From contig JALHOT010000017.1 in the NCBI GenBank assembly GCA_022842845.1, positions 1 through 64,000 on the forward strand: 64,000 bases of DNA. The letters are read 5' to 3'. The position numbers and the translations under genes were made by a program. Shown in pieces: positions 45,623 to 54,616 of the stretch. This DNA comes from Cyclobacteriaceae bacterium (GTDB taxonomy: Bacteria; Bacteroidota; Bacteroidia; Cytophagales; Cyclobacteriaceae). The notes below the pieces were generated by a model that made no database searches, was not told the origin of the DNA, and worked only from the letters and a program-made list of their open reading frames with translations. Every line of letters begins with the position of its first letter. Position 1 is the first letter of the stretch.

Positions 45623-47716
45623 ATGGAAGCACCCCAGTCGAAAGTGAAAACCCGAGTTCTTAAATCTCCCATAGATCGCAACACTCTTTTAAAGGCCTAT
45701 CAACTCATGCATACGGCCAAACGCCTAGCCGAAACCTATGATGAAAACCGTGAGGTGTGTAGCAAATACGTGCATAGCACTTCCCGCGGGCATGAGGCCA
45801 TACAATTGGCGGCAGGTATGCAATTAATGCCTTATGACTATGCCTCTTTATACTATCGCGATGAATCCATGCTCTTAGGCATGGGGCTACAGCCTTATGA
45901 GTTAATGTTGCAACTCATGGCTAAACGCGATGACCCTTTTTCAGGTGGTAGAACCTACTACGGGCACCCATCACTCAAGCGTGAGGGCTTTCCGCTTATA
46001 CCTCATCAATCATCCGCTACTGGTATGCAGGCCATTCCTGCCACAGGCATGGCCCATGGGGTTGCTTACCTGGCTTCGCAGGGTTTGTTAAAGGCCGAAG
46101 AAGCACCGGTAACCCTTTGTTCTTTAGGCGATGGATCGGTAACCGAAGGAGAAGTGGCAGAGGCTTTTCAGATGGCTGTATTGAAGAAGCTGCCTATCAT
46201 ATACCTGGTGCAGGATAATGACTGGGGCATTTCAGCCACAGGCAAAGAGATGCGTGCCATGGATGCCTATGAGTATGCAGAAGGCTTTAAAGGGCTGGAG
46301 CGCATGGCGGTAGATGGTTCTGATTTTGAAGACTCTTACCTGGGCATGAAGAAGGCCATAGATTATGTACGCAAGAAGCGGGCGCCAATTTTAGTGCATG
46401 CTAAATGTCCTTTGTTAGGTCATCATACTTCAGGTGTACGCAAAGAGTGGTACAGAGAAGATTTGGAACAACACCAAAAATTTGATCCACTCGAAAAACT
46501 ACACGCTTACCTGCTCGAGAAAGGTGAGACTGAAGAACAATTATTGCAACTAAAACAAGAGGCAGCTTCTATAGTGGCAGCTGACTACCTCAAGGCTGTG
46601 GCAGCACCTGACCCTGATCCGAATGATTTCGATAGTCATGAGTTTGCGCTCACCCCTGTAACAGAAGAACAAGGCCAGCGTGCACCGAAAGGAGCTGAGA
46701 AGGTAGTGATGGTGGATGCTGCCTTGCATGCGGTCGAAGAAATTTTAAAGAAACATCCGGTGGCCTTGTTTTATGGCCAGGATGTAGGCAGAAGGCTGGG
46801 GGGTGTTTTCAGAGAAGCCGCAACGCTTGCTCAAAAGTATGGTGATGAAAGAGTCTTCAATACACCCATTCAAGAAGCCTATATTGTAGGTTCAACGGCT
46901 GGCATGTCTGCGGTAGGAGCCAAGCCTATTGTAGAAATACAATTTGCCGATTATATATGGCCTGGCATTAATCAGCTGGTGGAGGAATTATCCAAGAGCT
47001 GTTATTTATCGAAAGGTAAATTCCCAATTCAATCTGTTATCCGTGTGCCCATCGGGGCGTATGGAGGTGGTGGCCCATACCACAGTGGCAGTGTGGAGAG
47101 TACATTGCTAACCATAAGGGGTATCAAGATCGTTTATCCATCCAACGCAGCAGATATGAAGGGACTGATGAAGGCTGCTTTCTATGATCCCAACCCGGTG
47201 GTAATGTTGGAGCACAAAGGACTGTATTGGTCAAAGGTGCCGGGAACACTCGAAGCCAAAACACCAGAGCCTGATGAGTCGTATATCATTCCACTGGGGA
47301 AGGCCAATGTAGTACAAACAGCGCATGAGCAAAGAATAGCTGATGGAGAGTCCTGTGTCATCATCACCTATGGAATGGGGGTCTATTGGGCCAAAGAGGC
47401 CGCCAAGGCTTTTGAAGGAAGAGTGGAGATTATTGATTTACGTACCCTCAATCCCATTGACTGGACAAGCATTCGAGAGGCTGTCATCAGACACAGTCGT
47501 GCTTTTGTATTGACTGAGGAGCCTCTGCTAAATTCCTTTGCTGAGTCGTTGGCAGGCCGTATCTCGAAAGAATGTTTTCAGCATCTGGATGCACCTGTTT
47601 GGACCCTGGGCGCGGCCAACCTGCCGGCTATTCCGCTGAACGTAGAGCTAGAGAAGATGATGTTGCCCAATGCAGAGAAAGTTAGGTCAGCGTTAAGTGA
47701 CTTGCTATCCTATTAA
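45623..47716 (+). CDS. Fused alpha/beta E1 of a 2-oxoacid dehydrogenase
   Basis: The ATG at 45623 is preferred over an in-frame GTG one codon earlier. Residues about 1-330 are the E1 alpha part with the ThDP motif GDGSVTEGEVAEAFQMA followed by LVQDNDWGIS. Residues about 355-697 are the E1 beta part (VALFYGQDVGRRLGGVF, VGSTAGMSAVGAKPIVEIQF, GAYGGGGPYHSGSVESTLL). Usually these are two proteins; here a 30-residue linker (AAPDPDPNDFDSHEFALTPV) joins them. The pattern is closest to branched-chain 2-oxoacid or related E1; the substrate is not fixed by sequence. It would need an E2 and E3 from elsewhere. A TATCTTTA box lies at 45589-45596. Confidence 0.9.
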   Translation: MEAPQSKVKTRVLKSPIDRNTLLKAYQLMHTAKRLAETYDENREVCSKYVHSTSRGHEAIQLAAGMQLMPYDYASLYYRDESMLLGMGLQPYELMLQLMAKRDDPFSGGRTYYGHPSLKREGFPLIPHQSSATGMQAIPATGMAHGVAYLASQGLLKAEEAPVTLCSLGDGSVTEGEVAEAFQMAVLKKLPIIYLVQDNDWGISATGKEMRAMDAYEYAEGFKGLERMAVDGSDFEDSYLGMKKAIDYVRKKRAPILVHAKCPLLGHHTSGVRKEWYREDLEQHQKFDPLEKLHAYLLEKGETEEQLLQLKQEAASIVAADYLKAVAAPDPDPNDFDSHEFALTPVTEEQGQRAPKGAEKVVMVDAALHAVEEILKKHPVALFYGQDVGRRLGGVFREAATLAQKYGDERVFNTPIQEAYIVGSTAGMSAVGAKPIVEIQFADYIWPGINQLVEELSKSCYLSKGKFPIQSVIRVPIGAYGGGGPYHSGSVESTLLTIRGIKIVYPSNAADMKGLMKAAFYDPNPVVMLEHKGLYWSKVPGTLEAKTPEPDESYIIPLGKANVVQTAHEQRIADGESCVIITYGMGVYWAKEAAKAFEGRVEIIDLRTLNPIDWTSIREAVIRHSRAFVLTEEPLLNSFAESLAGRISKECFQHLDAPVWTLGAANLPAIPLNVELEKMMLPNAEKVRSALSDLLSY

Positions 47717-47743
47717 ATAGCTGGTGGCTTTCAGAAATTGCAT

Positions 47744-47751
47744 TATTTTTG
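47744..47751 (+). promoter_or_regulatory. Putative -7 box of the UPF0114 gene
   Basis: TATTTTTG matches TAnnTTTG, 26 nt before the ATG at 47778. No well-placed -33 TTTG. Confidence 0.4.
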
Positions 47752-47777
47752 ACGGCTGAAATCCTAAACCTCTTTTC

Positions 47778-48344
47778 ATGAGCGCATTTAAGACCTTCAA
47801 CAAGGCTGTTGAAAACACCATTGAATTTTTTATTTTCTTTTCCCGTTGGTTACAGGCACCTATTTACCTGGGCCTCATCATTGGCTCCCTGCTTTATGTT
47901 TATAAGTTTTTGGAAGAGCTGGCTAAGCTTGCCTTAACCATTAACGAGATCACCGAGGTTGAGGCTATGTTGGCCATCCTTGGTTTAATAGATATTTCTA
48001 TGGTGATGAACCTGCTGGTGATCGTGATCATCGGTGGCTATTCGATCTTCACCAGTAAGATTGATTTTGATGAGCAGGAAGATCGTCCACATTGGATTGA
48101 TCATTTGGATGCAGACCGCTTAAAGGTAAAATTAGCAACATCTCTGGCCTCTATTTCGGGTGTGCATTTGCTTAAGACTTTTATCGATATTCATTCAGAA
48201 TCAGAAAGAGGTAAAGGATTTGAAGATCTAAACTATGAGATAGCCATACACCTGGTTTTTATCGTGTCTGCTTTAATTCTTGCTTGGATAGCCAAAGTGC
48301 TTGAGAAGAATGACAAGCATGGTCAAAAGGCTGAGCAAAAGTAA
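47778..48344 (+). CDS. UPF0114 (YqhA/TIGR00645) membrane protein
   Basis: The 188-residue inner-membrane protein matches the UPF0114 family: FFIFFSRWLQAPIYLGLIIG at TM1, LIDISMVMNLLVIVIIGGYS at TM2-3, HWIDHLDADRLKVKLATSLA and ISGVHLLKTFIDI, with a last TM at 155-175. Function is unknown. It has its own TATTTTTG -7 box and stands between the E1 fusion and the phosphatase gene. Confidence 0.88.
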   Translation: MSAFKTFNKAVENTIEFFIFFSRWLQAPIYLGLIIGSLLYVYKFLEELAKLALTINEITEVEAMLAILGLIDISMVMNLLVIVIIGGYSIFTSKIDFDEQEDRPHWIDHLDADRLKVKLATSLASISGVHLLKTFIDIHSESERGKGFEDLNYEIAIHLVFIVSALILAWIAKVLEKNDKHGQKAEQK

Positions 48345-48536
48345 CGGCTTAATAGCTCTTCTCATCTTTCAGAAAATTAGGAGCGCCAATAGTATGGGGC
48401 TGCCTTTTCATAACAATTTGATAATAAGGGCACCAAACCCAGGTAATAAGTACGGCTTACATTTGAGCATTACTTCTTCAAGGTTTAGGTAATGGTTCCC
48501 TTAGGTGTAGGCCTCGGGGAATCATTTTATATACGC

Positions 48537-49394
48537 ATGGCTAAGAAACGTAAAAAACGCGAAGTAGAAATTGTAGTACTGTCTGACATACACCTGGGGA
48601 CTTACGGTTGCCATGCCGAAGAACTGCTCCAATACTTAAAAACCATCAAGCCCAAAAAGCTTATCCTCAATGGTGATATCATTGATATGTGGCAATTCAG
48701 TAAACGCTATTGGCCGAAGTCACATATGCAGGTTGTAAAGCATATCACAGGCTTATTGGCAAAGAATACCAAAATCATTTATCTCACAGGTAATCATGAT
48801 GAGATGTTGCGCAAATTCGCTGGCTTTAAACTAGGTTCCTTTGTTATCGATAATAAGGTAGTGTTAAAGTTAAACGATAAGCAAGCATGGATCTTTCATG
48901 GTGATGTGTTTGACGTTACCATGCAGTATTCAAAATGGTTGGCTAAGCTCGGAGCCATCGGTTACGATACACTTATTGTGTTAAATGCTGTAGTTAACTG
49001 GTTCTTAAAACACCTGAGGCGTGAAAAAATATCGCTATCAAAAAAGGTGAAAGACAGTGTAAAGAGTGCCGTCAAGTTTATCAATAATTTCGAAACAACA
49101 GCTGCAGATATAGCCATAGAAAACGGCTATGACTATGTTATCTGCGGTCATATTCATCAACCGGAAATCAGGCACATCAAAACAGAAAAAGGAGAAGTGC
49201 TCTACTTGAACTCTGGCGATTGGGTGGAAAACCTCACGGCTCTTGAGTTTGATGGTGAGCAATGGAGTATCTACCGCTATTTTGAAGACGAGCGTGCCAA
49301 GGGCGTTAAGCTTGCGAAAAGACTGCGTGATAAACTGGATAATGATGAGATATTCCGTGATCTTGTCAATGAATTCTTAACGGTGCGCAAGTGA
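48537..49394 (+). CDS. LpxH-like metallophosphoesterase
   Basis: The ATG at 48537 gives MAKKRKKREVEIVVLSDIHL, so the DxH motif (Asp17, His19) lies near the N-terminus as usual; an upstream in-frame start at 48492 adds 15 unlikely residues. The 285-residue enzyme has all calcineurin-like motifs: DIH, NGDIID, GNHDE, a HGD (FHGDVFDVT) and GHIHQPE. It resembles UDP-2,3-diacylglucosamine diphosphatase of lipid A synthesis, although paralogues in Bacteroidota may act on other substrates. Its stop overlaps the GTG start of the glycosyltransferase (GTGA), so both are coupled and may serve one glycolipid pathway. Confidence 0.85.
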   Translation: MAKKRKKREVEIVVLSDIHLGTYGCHAEELLQYLKTIKPKKLILNGDIIDMWQFSKRYWPKSHMQVVKHITGLLAKNTKIIYLTGNHDEMLRKFAGFKLGSFVIDNKVVLKLNDKQAWIFHGDVFDVTMQYSKWLAKLGAIGYDTLIVLNAVVNWFLKHLRREKISLSKKVKDSVKSAVKFINNFETTAADIAIENGYDYVICGHIHQPEIRHIKTEKGEVLYLNSGDWVENLTALEFDGEQWSIYRYFEDERAKGVKLAKRLRDKLDNDEIFRDLVNEFLTVRK

Positions 49395-50383
49395 AAATAC
49401 TATACGCTATACAAGGCACTGGCAACGGGCATTTAGCCCGGGCTGAAGATGTGGTGCCAGCCCTAAGCAAACATGGTAAGCTTGATTTATTCGTAAGCGG
49501 TGCTCAGGCCGATATTAAGTTACCCTTCCCAATTAAGTATAAATCAAAAGGACTCAGTTTTTATTTCGGTAAGGGAGGTGGGGTTGATTTGATTAAGACA
49601 TTTAAAAAAAATAGTTCACGCGATGTCTTTAAAGAGATTAAAGACTTCCCTGTGGAGAAGTATGATTTGATTGTGAATGATTTTGAACCCATCACGGCCT
49701 GGGCCTGTCGAAGAAAAGGTATACCCTGTGTTTCGCTGAGCCATCAGTCTGCACTCCTTTCTCCAAAAGTACCCAAGCCTAAGCATTATGATCCTGTGGG
49801 TGATTGGATCCTGAAGCACTACGCTCCAACGCCAGCTCATATTGGCTTTCATTTTACCGCTTTCGATAAACATATCTACACCCCTGTAATTCGTTCAGGC
49901 GTACGTCTGGCCAACAATACACAACGCGATCATTACACGGTTTATTTACCCGCTTACGATGATCGTAAATTGGTAACCATTCTGTCGAAGTTACCTCATG
50001 TGCGTTGGCATATCTTTTCAAAGCATACTAAGAAAACTTATCACATTGGTAAACTGTCGGTTTATCCGGTTAATAAAGAGGAGTTTGAGGCTAGCATGAC
50101 TTCTGCTCAAGGCATCCTGTGCGGTGCAGGATTTGAGACACCAGCAGAAGCACTTTATCTACACAAAAAGTTAATGGTGGTGCCCATGAAAAACCAGTAT
50201 GAACAACATTACAATGCTGCAGCATTAAAACAACTGGGCGTGCCGGTGCTTAAGAATGTTAAGAAGAAAAGACTTGAGCAAATTGCAGATTGGATAGAAT
50301 CAAAGGAGTTAATTGACATTCACTATCCTGACATCACTGAGCAGGCTGTGGCTGAAGCGATTCTATTAGGAAAGCAGCTTTAA
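49391..50383 (+). CDS. Glycosyltransferase (MurG/UDP-glycosyltransferase-like), GTG start
   Basis: The 330-residue protein starts at a GTG that overlaps the previous stop by 4 bp, the only start that fits coupling. It opens with KILYAIQGTGNGHLARAEDV, the glycine-rich acceptor loop of GT28/GT-B enzymes, has DLIVNDFEPITAWACRRKGI in the middle and GILCGAGFETPAEALYLHKK with KNQYEQHYNAAALKQLG at the C-terminus, which is the donor-binding region. The N- and C-halves are both present and complete. The sugar and acceptor are unknown; coupling to the LpxH-like gene suggests a lipid-linked acceptor, as inference. Confidence 0.85.
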   Translation: MKILYAIQGTGNGHLARAEDVVPALSKHGKLDLFVSGAQADIKLPFPIKYKSKGLSFYFGKGGGVDLIKTFKKNSSRDVFKEIKDFPVEKYDLIVNDFEPITAWACRRKGIPCVSLSHQSALLSPKVPKPKHYDPVGDWILKHYAPTPAHIGFHFTAFDKHIYTPVIRSGVRLANNTQRDHYTVYLPAYDDRKLVTILSKLPHVRWHIFSKHTKKTYHIGKLSVYPVNKEEFEASMTSAQGILCGAGFETPAEALYLHKKLMVVPMKNQYEQHYNAAALKQLGVPVLKNVKKKRLEQIADWIESKELIDIHYPDITEQAVAEAILLGKQL

Positions 50384-50471
50384 AAGTATCAGAGAATTTC
50401 TTCACAGAACCATAACTACTGCTTCATTTTCTGTTGATGCAGGGAGATTACCTTTCTTAAAAGCATTGGTT

Positions 50472-51167
50472 ATGAGTGATAAGAAGGTCTTCCGGGTGAT
50501 GGTAGTAGATGATGATCAGGATATTCTCGATTTACTAGCCTATAACTTAGAGAAGGAGGGATTTAAAGTAAAAACTTTATCGGATAGTCAAAAAACACTA
50601 AGCCTTGCAAAGGAGTTTCGCCCGGATTTAATTATCCTTGATATCATGATGCCAGCGCCCAATGGTATAGAGTTGTGCAGGCAATTGAGAGGACTTGATG
50701 GTTTTGAAAACACCTATATATTCTTTCTAACGGCACGATCGGAAAGTTATTATATGCAGGCAGCCTTAGACACCGGAGGCGATGATTTCATTGAGAAGGT
50801 GGTAGGCCTGAGAGCGCTTACGCATAAAGTGAGCAATGTGCTTACCAAGCAATTTGTGATCAGGAAGAGAATACCCAAGTTGGCCTTAGGTCCTATAAAA
50901 CTAAACCGATACAAGTCTTCTGTTAAAATTGGGAAGCGCGAAGTCTCATTGAATAAGCCCGAGTTTGAATTGCTGTTTTTCTTCTTACAAAACCCCGGTA
51001 AAAGCATTAGTGCAGATACCTTATTACACACTATTTGGGGCTCAGAAATATACCTGGTGGAATTATCGGTAGAGGCCTATATGAATAATCTTATAAAGAA
51101 GATAGGTAAGCATATCATTGAGCAACAGCACGACAATCAGTTTGTATTAAACATACCATCAGCCTAA
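50472..51167 (+). CDS. OmpR/PhoB-family response regulator, orphan
   Basis: ATG at 50472 is preferred to a TTG two codons upstream. The 231-residue protein has a receiver domain with acidic pocket VVDDDQD, phospho-acceptor Asp57 (LIILDIMMP), Thr in FFLTARS and Lys in DDFIEKVVG, then an OmpR-type winged helix (about 130-231, REVSLNKPEFELLFFFLQNP, AYMNNLIKKIGKHIIEQQ). The residue context of the last Lys (EKVV instead of the common KPF) is unusual. No kinase gene is adjacent. The coding region ends in a strong hairpin shared with the M1 peptidase gene. Confidence 0.9.
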   Translation: MSDKKVFRVMVVDDDQDILDLLAYNLEKEGFKVKTLSDSQKTLSLAKEFRPDLIILDIMMPAPNGIELCRQLRGLDGFENTYIFFLTARSESYYMQAALDTGGDDFIEKVVGLRALTHKVSNVLTKQFVIRKRIPKLALGPIKLNRYKSSVKIGKREVSLNKPEFELLFFFLQNPGKSISADTLLHTIWGSEIYLVELSVEAYMNNLIKKIGKHIIEQQHDNQFVLNIPSA

Positions 51168-51173
51168 AAAAAT

Positions 51174-51214
51174 GTCACCAGCATTTGTGTATAAAAATGC
51201 TGGTGACACTGTTT
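51174..51214. terminator. Bidirectional hairpin terminator
   Basis: Perfect 13-bp stem (gtcaccagcattt at 51174-51186; aaatgctggtgac at 51195-51207) with an 8-nt loop, flanked by A-rich and T-rich runs. It lies between the convergent response regulator and M1 peptidase genes. Confidence 0.85.
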
Positions 51215-51233
51215 TAACTAGTCGACTCGTTGA

Positions 51234-53093
51234 TTACTTTGTTGGATCCTCAAAGGCCTTCAGTTTGGCAACTTCCAGTTTATTGTTCTTCCTGTCAACA
51301 TCTGCCATGCGCAGGGAAGGATCAATTTCTACAGAAGTGATTTCCTCTGCCTTCCTTGCCAATGTTGCTGTATAGGTAGGGTAAACCCAAGGCCATGCTT
51401 CCGCATCAGTTCTTTTAATATTCGGGTTTTCATTGGCTTTTTTTCCTAACGTTTCATTAGTAGGAATGTAGAGCATTTCTTTACTACCGTCTTTATAGGT
51501 AATCATTAGATCAATAGGCATGGGGAAATCACCTATTCTTTCGAGGGTAATAAGTGTTTCGCCTTCTTTTTCAACAAGGTGTTTAACGCTATAGTCAATA
51601 CGCTTTGTGGTATTTGTCCAGTAGCTTAAATACCATCCTAATTGTAAGCCGCTTGTCTTTTCCATTACGCGGATAAAATCAGTAGGCTCCGGATGCTTAA
51701 ACTTCCAGGTATTGTAATACCTGCGCATGGCTTTGTAAAAGGTTTCCTCACCCATTACATACTTAAGCTGATGAAGAAAAACAGTGCCCATTGAGTAGGC
51801 GGCCGTGCCGTAAGCCCTGTTGGTATTGTAATGATCTGAGTGCTGACTGATCGGCTCTTGTAAACCACTTCTCACCAAAGCGAAATAACTGTTGTAGCTT
51901 CCATCGTGTGCTTTGCTCATGTCCATGTTGAACATATAATTCATCGATTCATTGGAAGAGAAATCGGTAAAGCCTTCGTCCATCCAAGGATATAATGCCT
52001 CGTTAGAAGCCAAAACGCCTTGATACCAGCTGTGGGATACTTCGTGGGCCATTACACCCACCAGGCTGCCAAGACTTCTTTCTCCTGTAATCAAAGTACA
52101 CATCGGGTACTCCATACCCCCATCACCTCCCTGTATGATCGAGTAGCTTTCGTAAGGATATTTTCCGAAAGTCTTGTTCATGAACTCAAAATGCTTGACG
52201 CTGTAATTTTGTAGTTCATTCCAGTTACTGGTTTTGTCTCCTTTTTGATAAAAGAAGTGAAGGGTAGGGCCGTTGGGTACTTTGGCAATGTCGTGTGTAT
52301 AATCAGGATCGGCTGCAAAGGCAAAATCGATCACATTCTTGGCCACAAAGTGCCAGGTAAGATCGCCAGCAGGTCTGTTTACTTTTGTGCCGGCAGTTTC
52401 ATAGCCATGGCCTATTTTTTCAGGATTTTGTAAAATACCTGTACCACCAATAACGAAACGAGGATCGATGGTAATCTTTACATCGAAGTCACCCCAAACA
52501 CCCTGGAATTCGCGCGCTACATATTGATAAGCGTGCCAGCCTTTAAAATCATACTCTGCTATCTTTGGGTACCATTGTGTCATTGAATAGGCAATGCCTT
52601 CTTTACTGTCGCGTCCAGAACGTCTTATTTGAATGGGGACCTGCGATTCGAATTTCATATCGAAGGTAGTTTTTGTGTTTGGCAACAAGGGTTTTGCCAA
52701 AGGCACTTCCATTACAGTGCCCTCAATATTCCAGGTAAGGTCTTTACCATCCTGTTTAAGCGATTCAATGTGCTGGTAGCCGATCTCTTTATCGTTTAAC
52801 TTAACGATACGATCAGCCACACGTGCATCCGGGTCAACGATGTTGCGTGAGCGTACATCCATCATGCTACCAGGCTGGAAGGCATTAAAAAAGAGGTGAT
52901 AGTATACTTTGGTGAGTGTGTCTTTTGAGTTGTTGTAGTAAACAAGTTTTTGAGTGCCATTAACTTTATGGGTAGACACATCTAGTTTTACATCCATGCT
53001 ATACTCTGCACGTTGTTGCCAGCGATAATCCTGACCATAACTAACTGTAAATACACCGAGAAGGCAAAGGGTGATGATAGACCTGTAATGCAT
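51234..53093 (-). CDS. M1-family metallopeptidase, exported
   Basis: The 619-residue protein has a signal peptide (MHYRSIITLCLLGVFTVSYG) and an M1 catalytic domain: GDGGMEYPMC (the G-x-MEN-like substrate loop), GVMAHEVSHSW (HExxH) and WMDEGFTDF (third ligand Glu 18-19 residues on). The N-terminal beta-sandwich (YSMDVKLDVSTHKVNGTQKL) also fits. These enzymes cleave N-terminal amino acids from peptides; this one acts in the periplasm or outside. It is 43 bp downstream of the barrel gene and may belong to the sigma-factor operon. Confidence 0.92.
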   Translation of the reverse strand: MHYRSIITLCLLGVFTVSYGQDYRWQQRAEYSMDVKLDVSTHKVNGTQKLVYYNNSKDTLTKVYYHLFFNAFQPGSMMDVRSRNIVDPDARVADRIVKLNDKEIGYQHIESLKQDGKDLTWNIEGTVMEVPLAKPLLPNTKTTFDMKFESQVPIQIRRSGRDSKEGIAYSMTQWYPKIAEYDFKGWHAYQYVAREFQGVWGDFDVKITIDPRFVIGGTGILQNPEKIGHGYETAGTKVNRPAGDLTWHFVAKNVIDFAFAADPDYTHDIAKVPNGPTLHFFYQKGDKTSNWNELQNYSVKHFEFMNKTFGKYPYESYSIIQGGDGGMEYPMCTLITGERSLGSLVGVMAHEVSHSWYQGVLASNEALYPWMDEGFTDFSSNESMNYMFNMDMSKAHDGSYNSYFALVRSGLQEPISQHSDHYNTNRAYGTAAYSMGTVFLHQLKYVMGEETFYKAMRRYYNTWKFKHPEPTDFIRVMEKTSGLQLGWYLSYWTNTTKRIDYSVKHLVEKEGETLITLERIGDFPMPIDLMITYKDGSKEMLYIPTNETLGKKANENPNIKRTDAEAWPWVYPTYTATLARKAEEITSVEIDPSLRMADVDRKNNKLEVAKLKAFEDPTK

Positions 53094-53136
53094 GCTAATA
53101 GTCGTTTATAGTGCGTAAGTATATCGAAAGATGGGC

Positions 53137-54093
53137 TTATTGCCAAGCGCTTTTACGCGACTTAGAGGTCGGTATCCAGGTAAAAGAGGCTGTTATAAAA
53201 CTGCTTTCGCCAAAAGTCAGTGTTTCACTGGGCAAGGCTTTGGGAATACTGTACACATAGGTAAGTAATACATTGGTTTTGCCTATAGAAATGCTGACAG
53301 GCAGTGTTAAGGAGTAGTTCATGATCCCAAACTCTCTTTTCTCAGTAATGATGGTCGGGAACATCCTTCCATAAAGGCGAAAATTGTTGATGGCTTCTTG
53401 GCGTGTGCGTGGAATCAGTACCTCCGTTTCGTAAAAGAGTTCATCGCCCCACAAGGCATAAATTGTGGGTAAAAAGGCAATCCGTTTAATTTTTGCTTGC
53501 CGCTTGATTTCAAACTGGGCTCCGATGGATGGAGTAATTCTTTGAACACGCTTATCGCCAAAATAGTAAGCATAGCCCAGGCCAGCGCTCAACCATTGAT
53601 AATCAAAATTGGTATTGAGTGAGACAGCATTTTTGTAAGGTACATAGGCATCACTTTCAGCACTGTTATAAAAGTAACGATCGTAGGTAAGCATGGCCGA
53701 AAAGTATTTAGAGAAGATAGGGGAGTAGCCTGCCGTAGCAATAGTCAGATAATAAGATGGATCAAAATCCTGACTCCAAAGCCCTGTAACATCAGCAAAG
53801 AGTCCTGTTTTATGGTAATAAGAGATACCAGCGGCCAGGCCAAAATTCTGAATACCCAGGGTTCTGCCTGCAGCTACTACGTTGCTATTGTAGCCAAGCC
53901 TTAATGCCAACTGCGATTGGTTAGCTGGGCTGGCATTTAGCAAGCTGTCAATAAAGGAAAGCACAGCTAGTGAATCTCCTGCAATGAGGAAGTCGAGCTC
54001 ATCGCCCAGTAATAAAGAATCAACTTCTTGTGCGGGCAAGGCATAAGACGTTGACAATAGTAAGGAAAAGAGTATAAACCTGAACCTTTTCAT
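53137..54093 (-). CDS. Outer-membrane beta-barrel protein of unknown function
   Basis: The ATG at 54093 gives a clean signal peptide (MKRFRFILFSLLLSTSYALP); an in-frame ATG at 54114 adds seven extra residues. The 318-residue product has a short helical N-terminus (LDFLIAGDSLAVLSFIDSLL) and then about ten to twelve amphipathic strands (LALRLGYNSNVVAAGRTLGI, GLAAGISYYHKTGLFADVTG, AMLTYDRYFYNSAE, LSAGLGYAYYFGDKRVQRI-like). It follows the Spy-like gene by 24 bp and precedes the M1 peptidase by 43 bp, so it is likely in the sigma-factor operon, whose products may respond to envelope stress. Confidence 0.8.
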   Translation of the reverse strand: MKRFRFILFSLLLSTSYALPAQEVDSLLLGDELDFLIAGDSLAVLSFIDSLLNASPANQSQLALRLGYNSNVVAAGRTLGIQNFGLAAGISYYHKTGLFADVTGLWSQDFDPSYYLTIATAGYSPIFSKYFSAMLTYDRYFYNSAESDAYVPYKNAVSLNTNFDYQWLSAGLGYAYYFGDKRVQRITPSIGAQFEIKRQAKIKRIAFLPTIYALWGDELFYETEVLIPRTRQEAINNFRLYGRMFPTIITEKREFGIMNYSLTLPVSISIGKTNVLLTYVYSIPKALPSETLTFGESSFITASFTWIPTSKSRKSAWQ

Positions 54094-54117
54094 GCAGTAT
54101 AAACTGCTCTCCAATGA

Positions 54118-54615
54118 TTAGTTATTCCGTTGCTGTTGTTTTTGTTGAATTCGATCCCTTTGTATATCCCTTCGCTGCTGTTGCATTTGGCGTTGTTGTA
54201 CCTGTTGCAAAACCAGTTTCCGAAAATCTTCTTCTGCTCTTCGTAAATTCATTAGCTTTTCAGGAGAAATGGTTTGCCGGATTTTGCCTGAATAATCTTT
54301 TTCAAGATCGAGGTTTTGCTGCTTTAATTTGTATTCAAGGTCCAAGAGTTCATCCGCTGGTTTGCCTTGCTTACGTGCCTGATTAAACTGATGCCTGAGT
54401 TCGCGTTGCTTCTCGGTAAACTCGCGGTACAGCGGCCAGAATTTCTCTGCCTCAGCGGGGGTTAAGGCCAGGCGCTCGGTGATGTAGGCTACCCGGGCCG
54501 CATTAATTTTTTCGCGTGCTGCCGGATCAGGACTGGCCGGTATTTCCTCTTCTTGTGCAAAAGCGCTGAGCGTTAGCAAAGAAAGTAGGGTAGAGAGTAT
54601 GAAAAGCTTCTTCAT
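54118..54615 (-). CDS. Spy/CpxP-like periplasmic protein
   Basis: ATG at 54615 (MKKLFILSTLLSLLTLSAFA) gives a signal peptide; the longer frame from 54642 overlaps the anti-sigma gene. The 165-residue mature helical protein has LTPAEAEKFWPLYREFTEKQ, the Spy/CpxP-like chaperone pattern of Bacteroidota, and a Gln/Arg-rich C-terminal tail of about 35 residues. Such proteins bind misfolded envelope proteins. It starts 1 bp after the anti-sigma-like gene stop, so it is coupled to it, fitting a sigma-factor-controlled envelope-stress response. Confidence 0.8.
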   Translation of the reverse strand: MKKLFILSTLLSLLTLSAFAQEEEIPASPDPAAREKINAARVAYITERLALTPAEAEKFWPLYREFTEKQRELRHQFNQARKQGKPADELLDLEYKLKQQNLDLEKDYSGKIRQTISPEKLMNLRRAEEDFRKLVLQQVQQRQMQQQRRDIQRDRIQQKQQQRNN

Positions 54616-54616
54616 A

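Noticed and set aside
48301-48492. 63-codon plus-strand frame between the UPF0114 and LpxH-like genes
   Set aside because: It begins inside the UPF0114 gene in another frame and has mixed composition without domain features.
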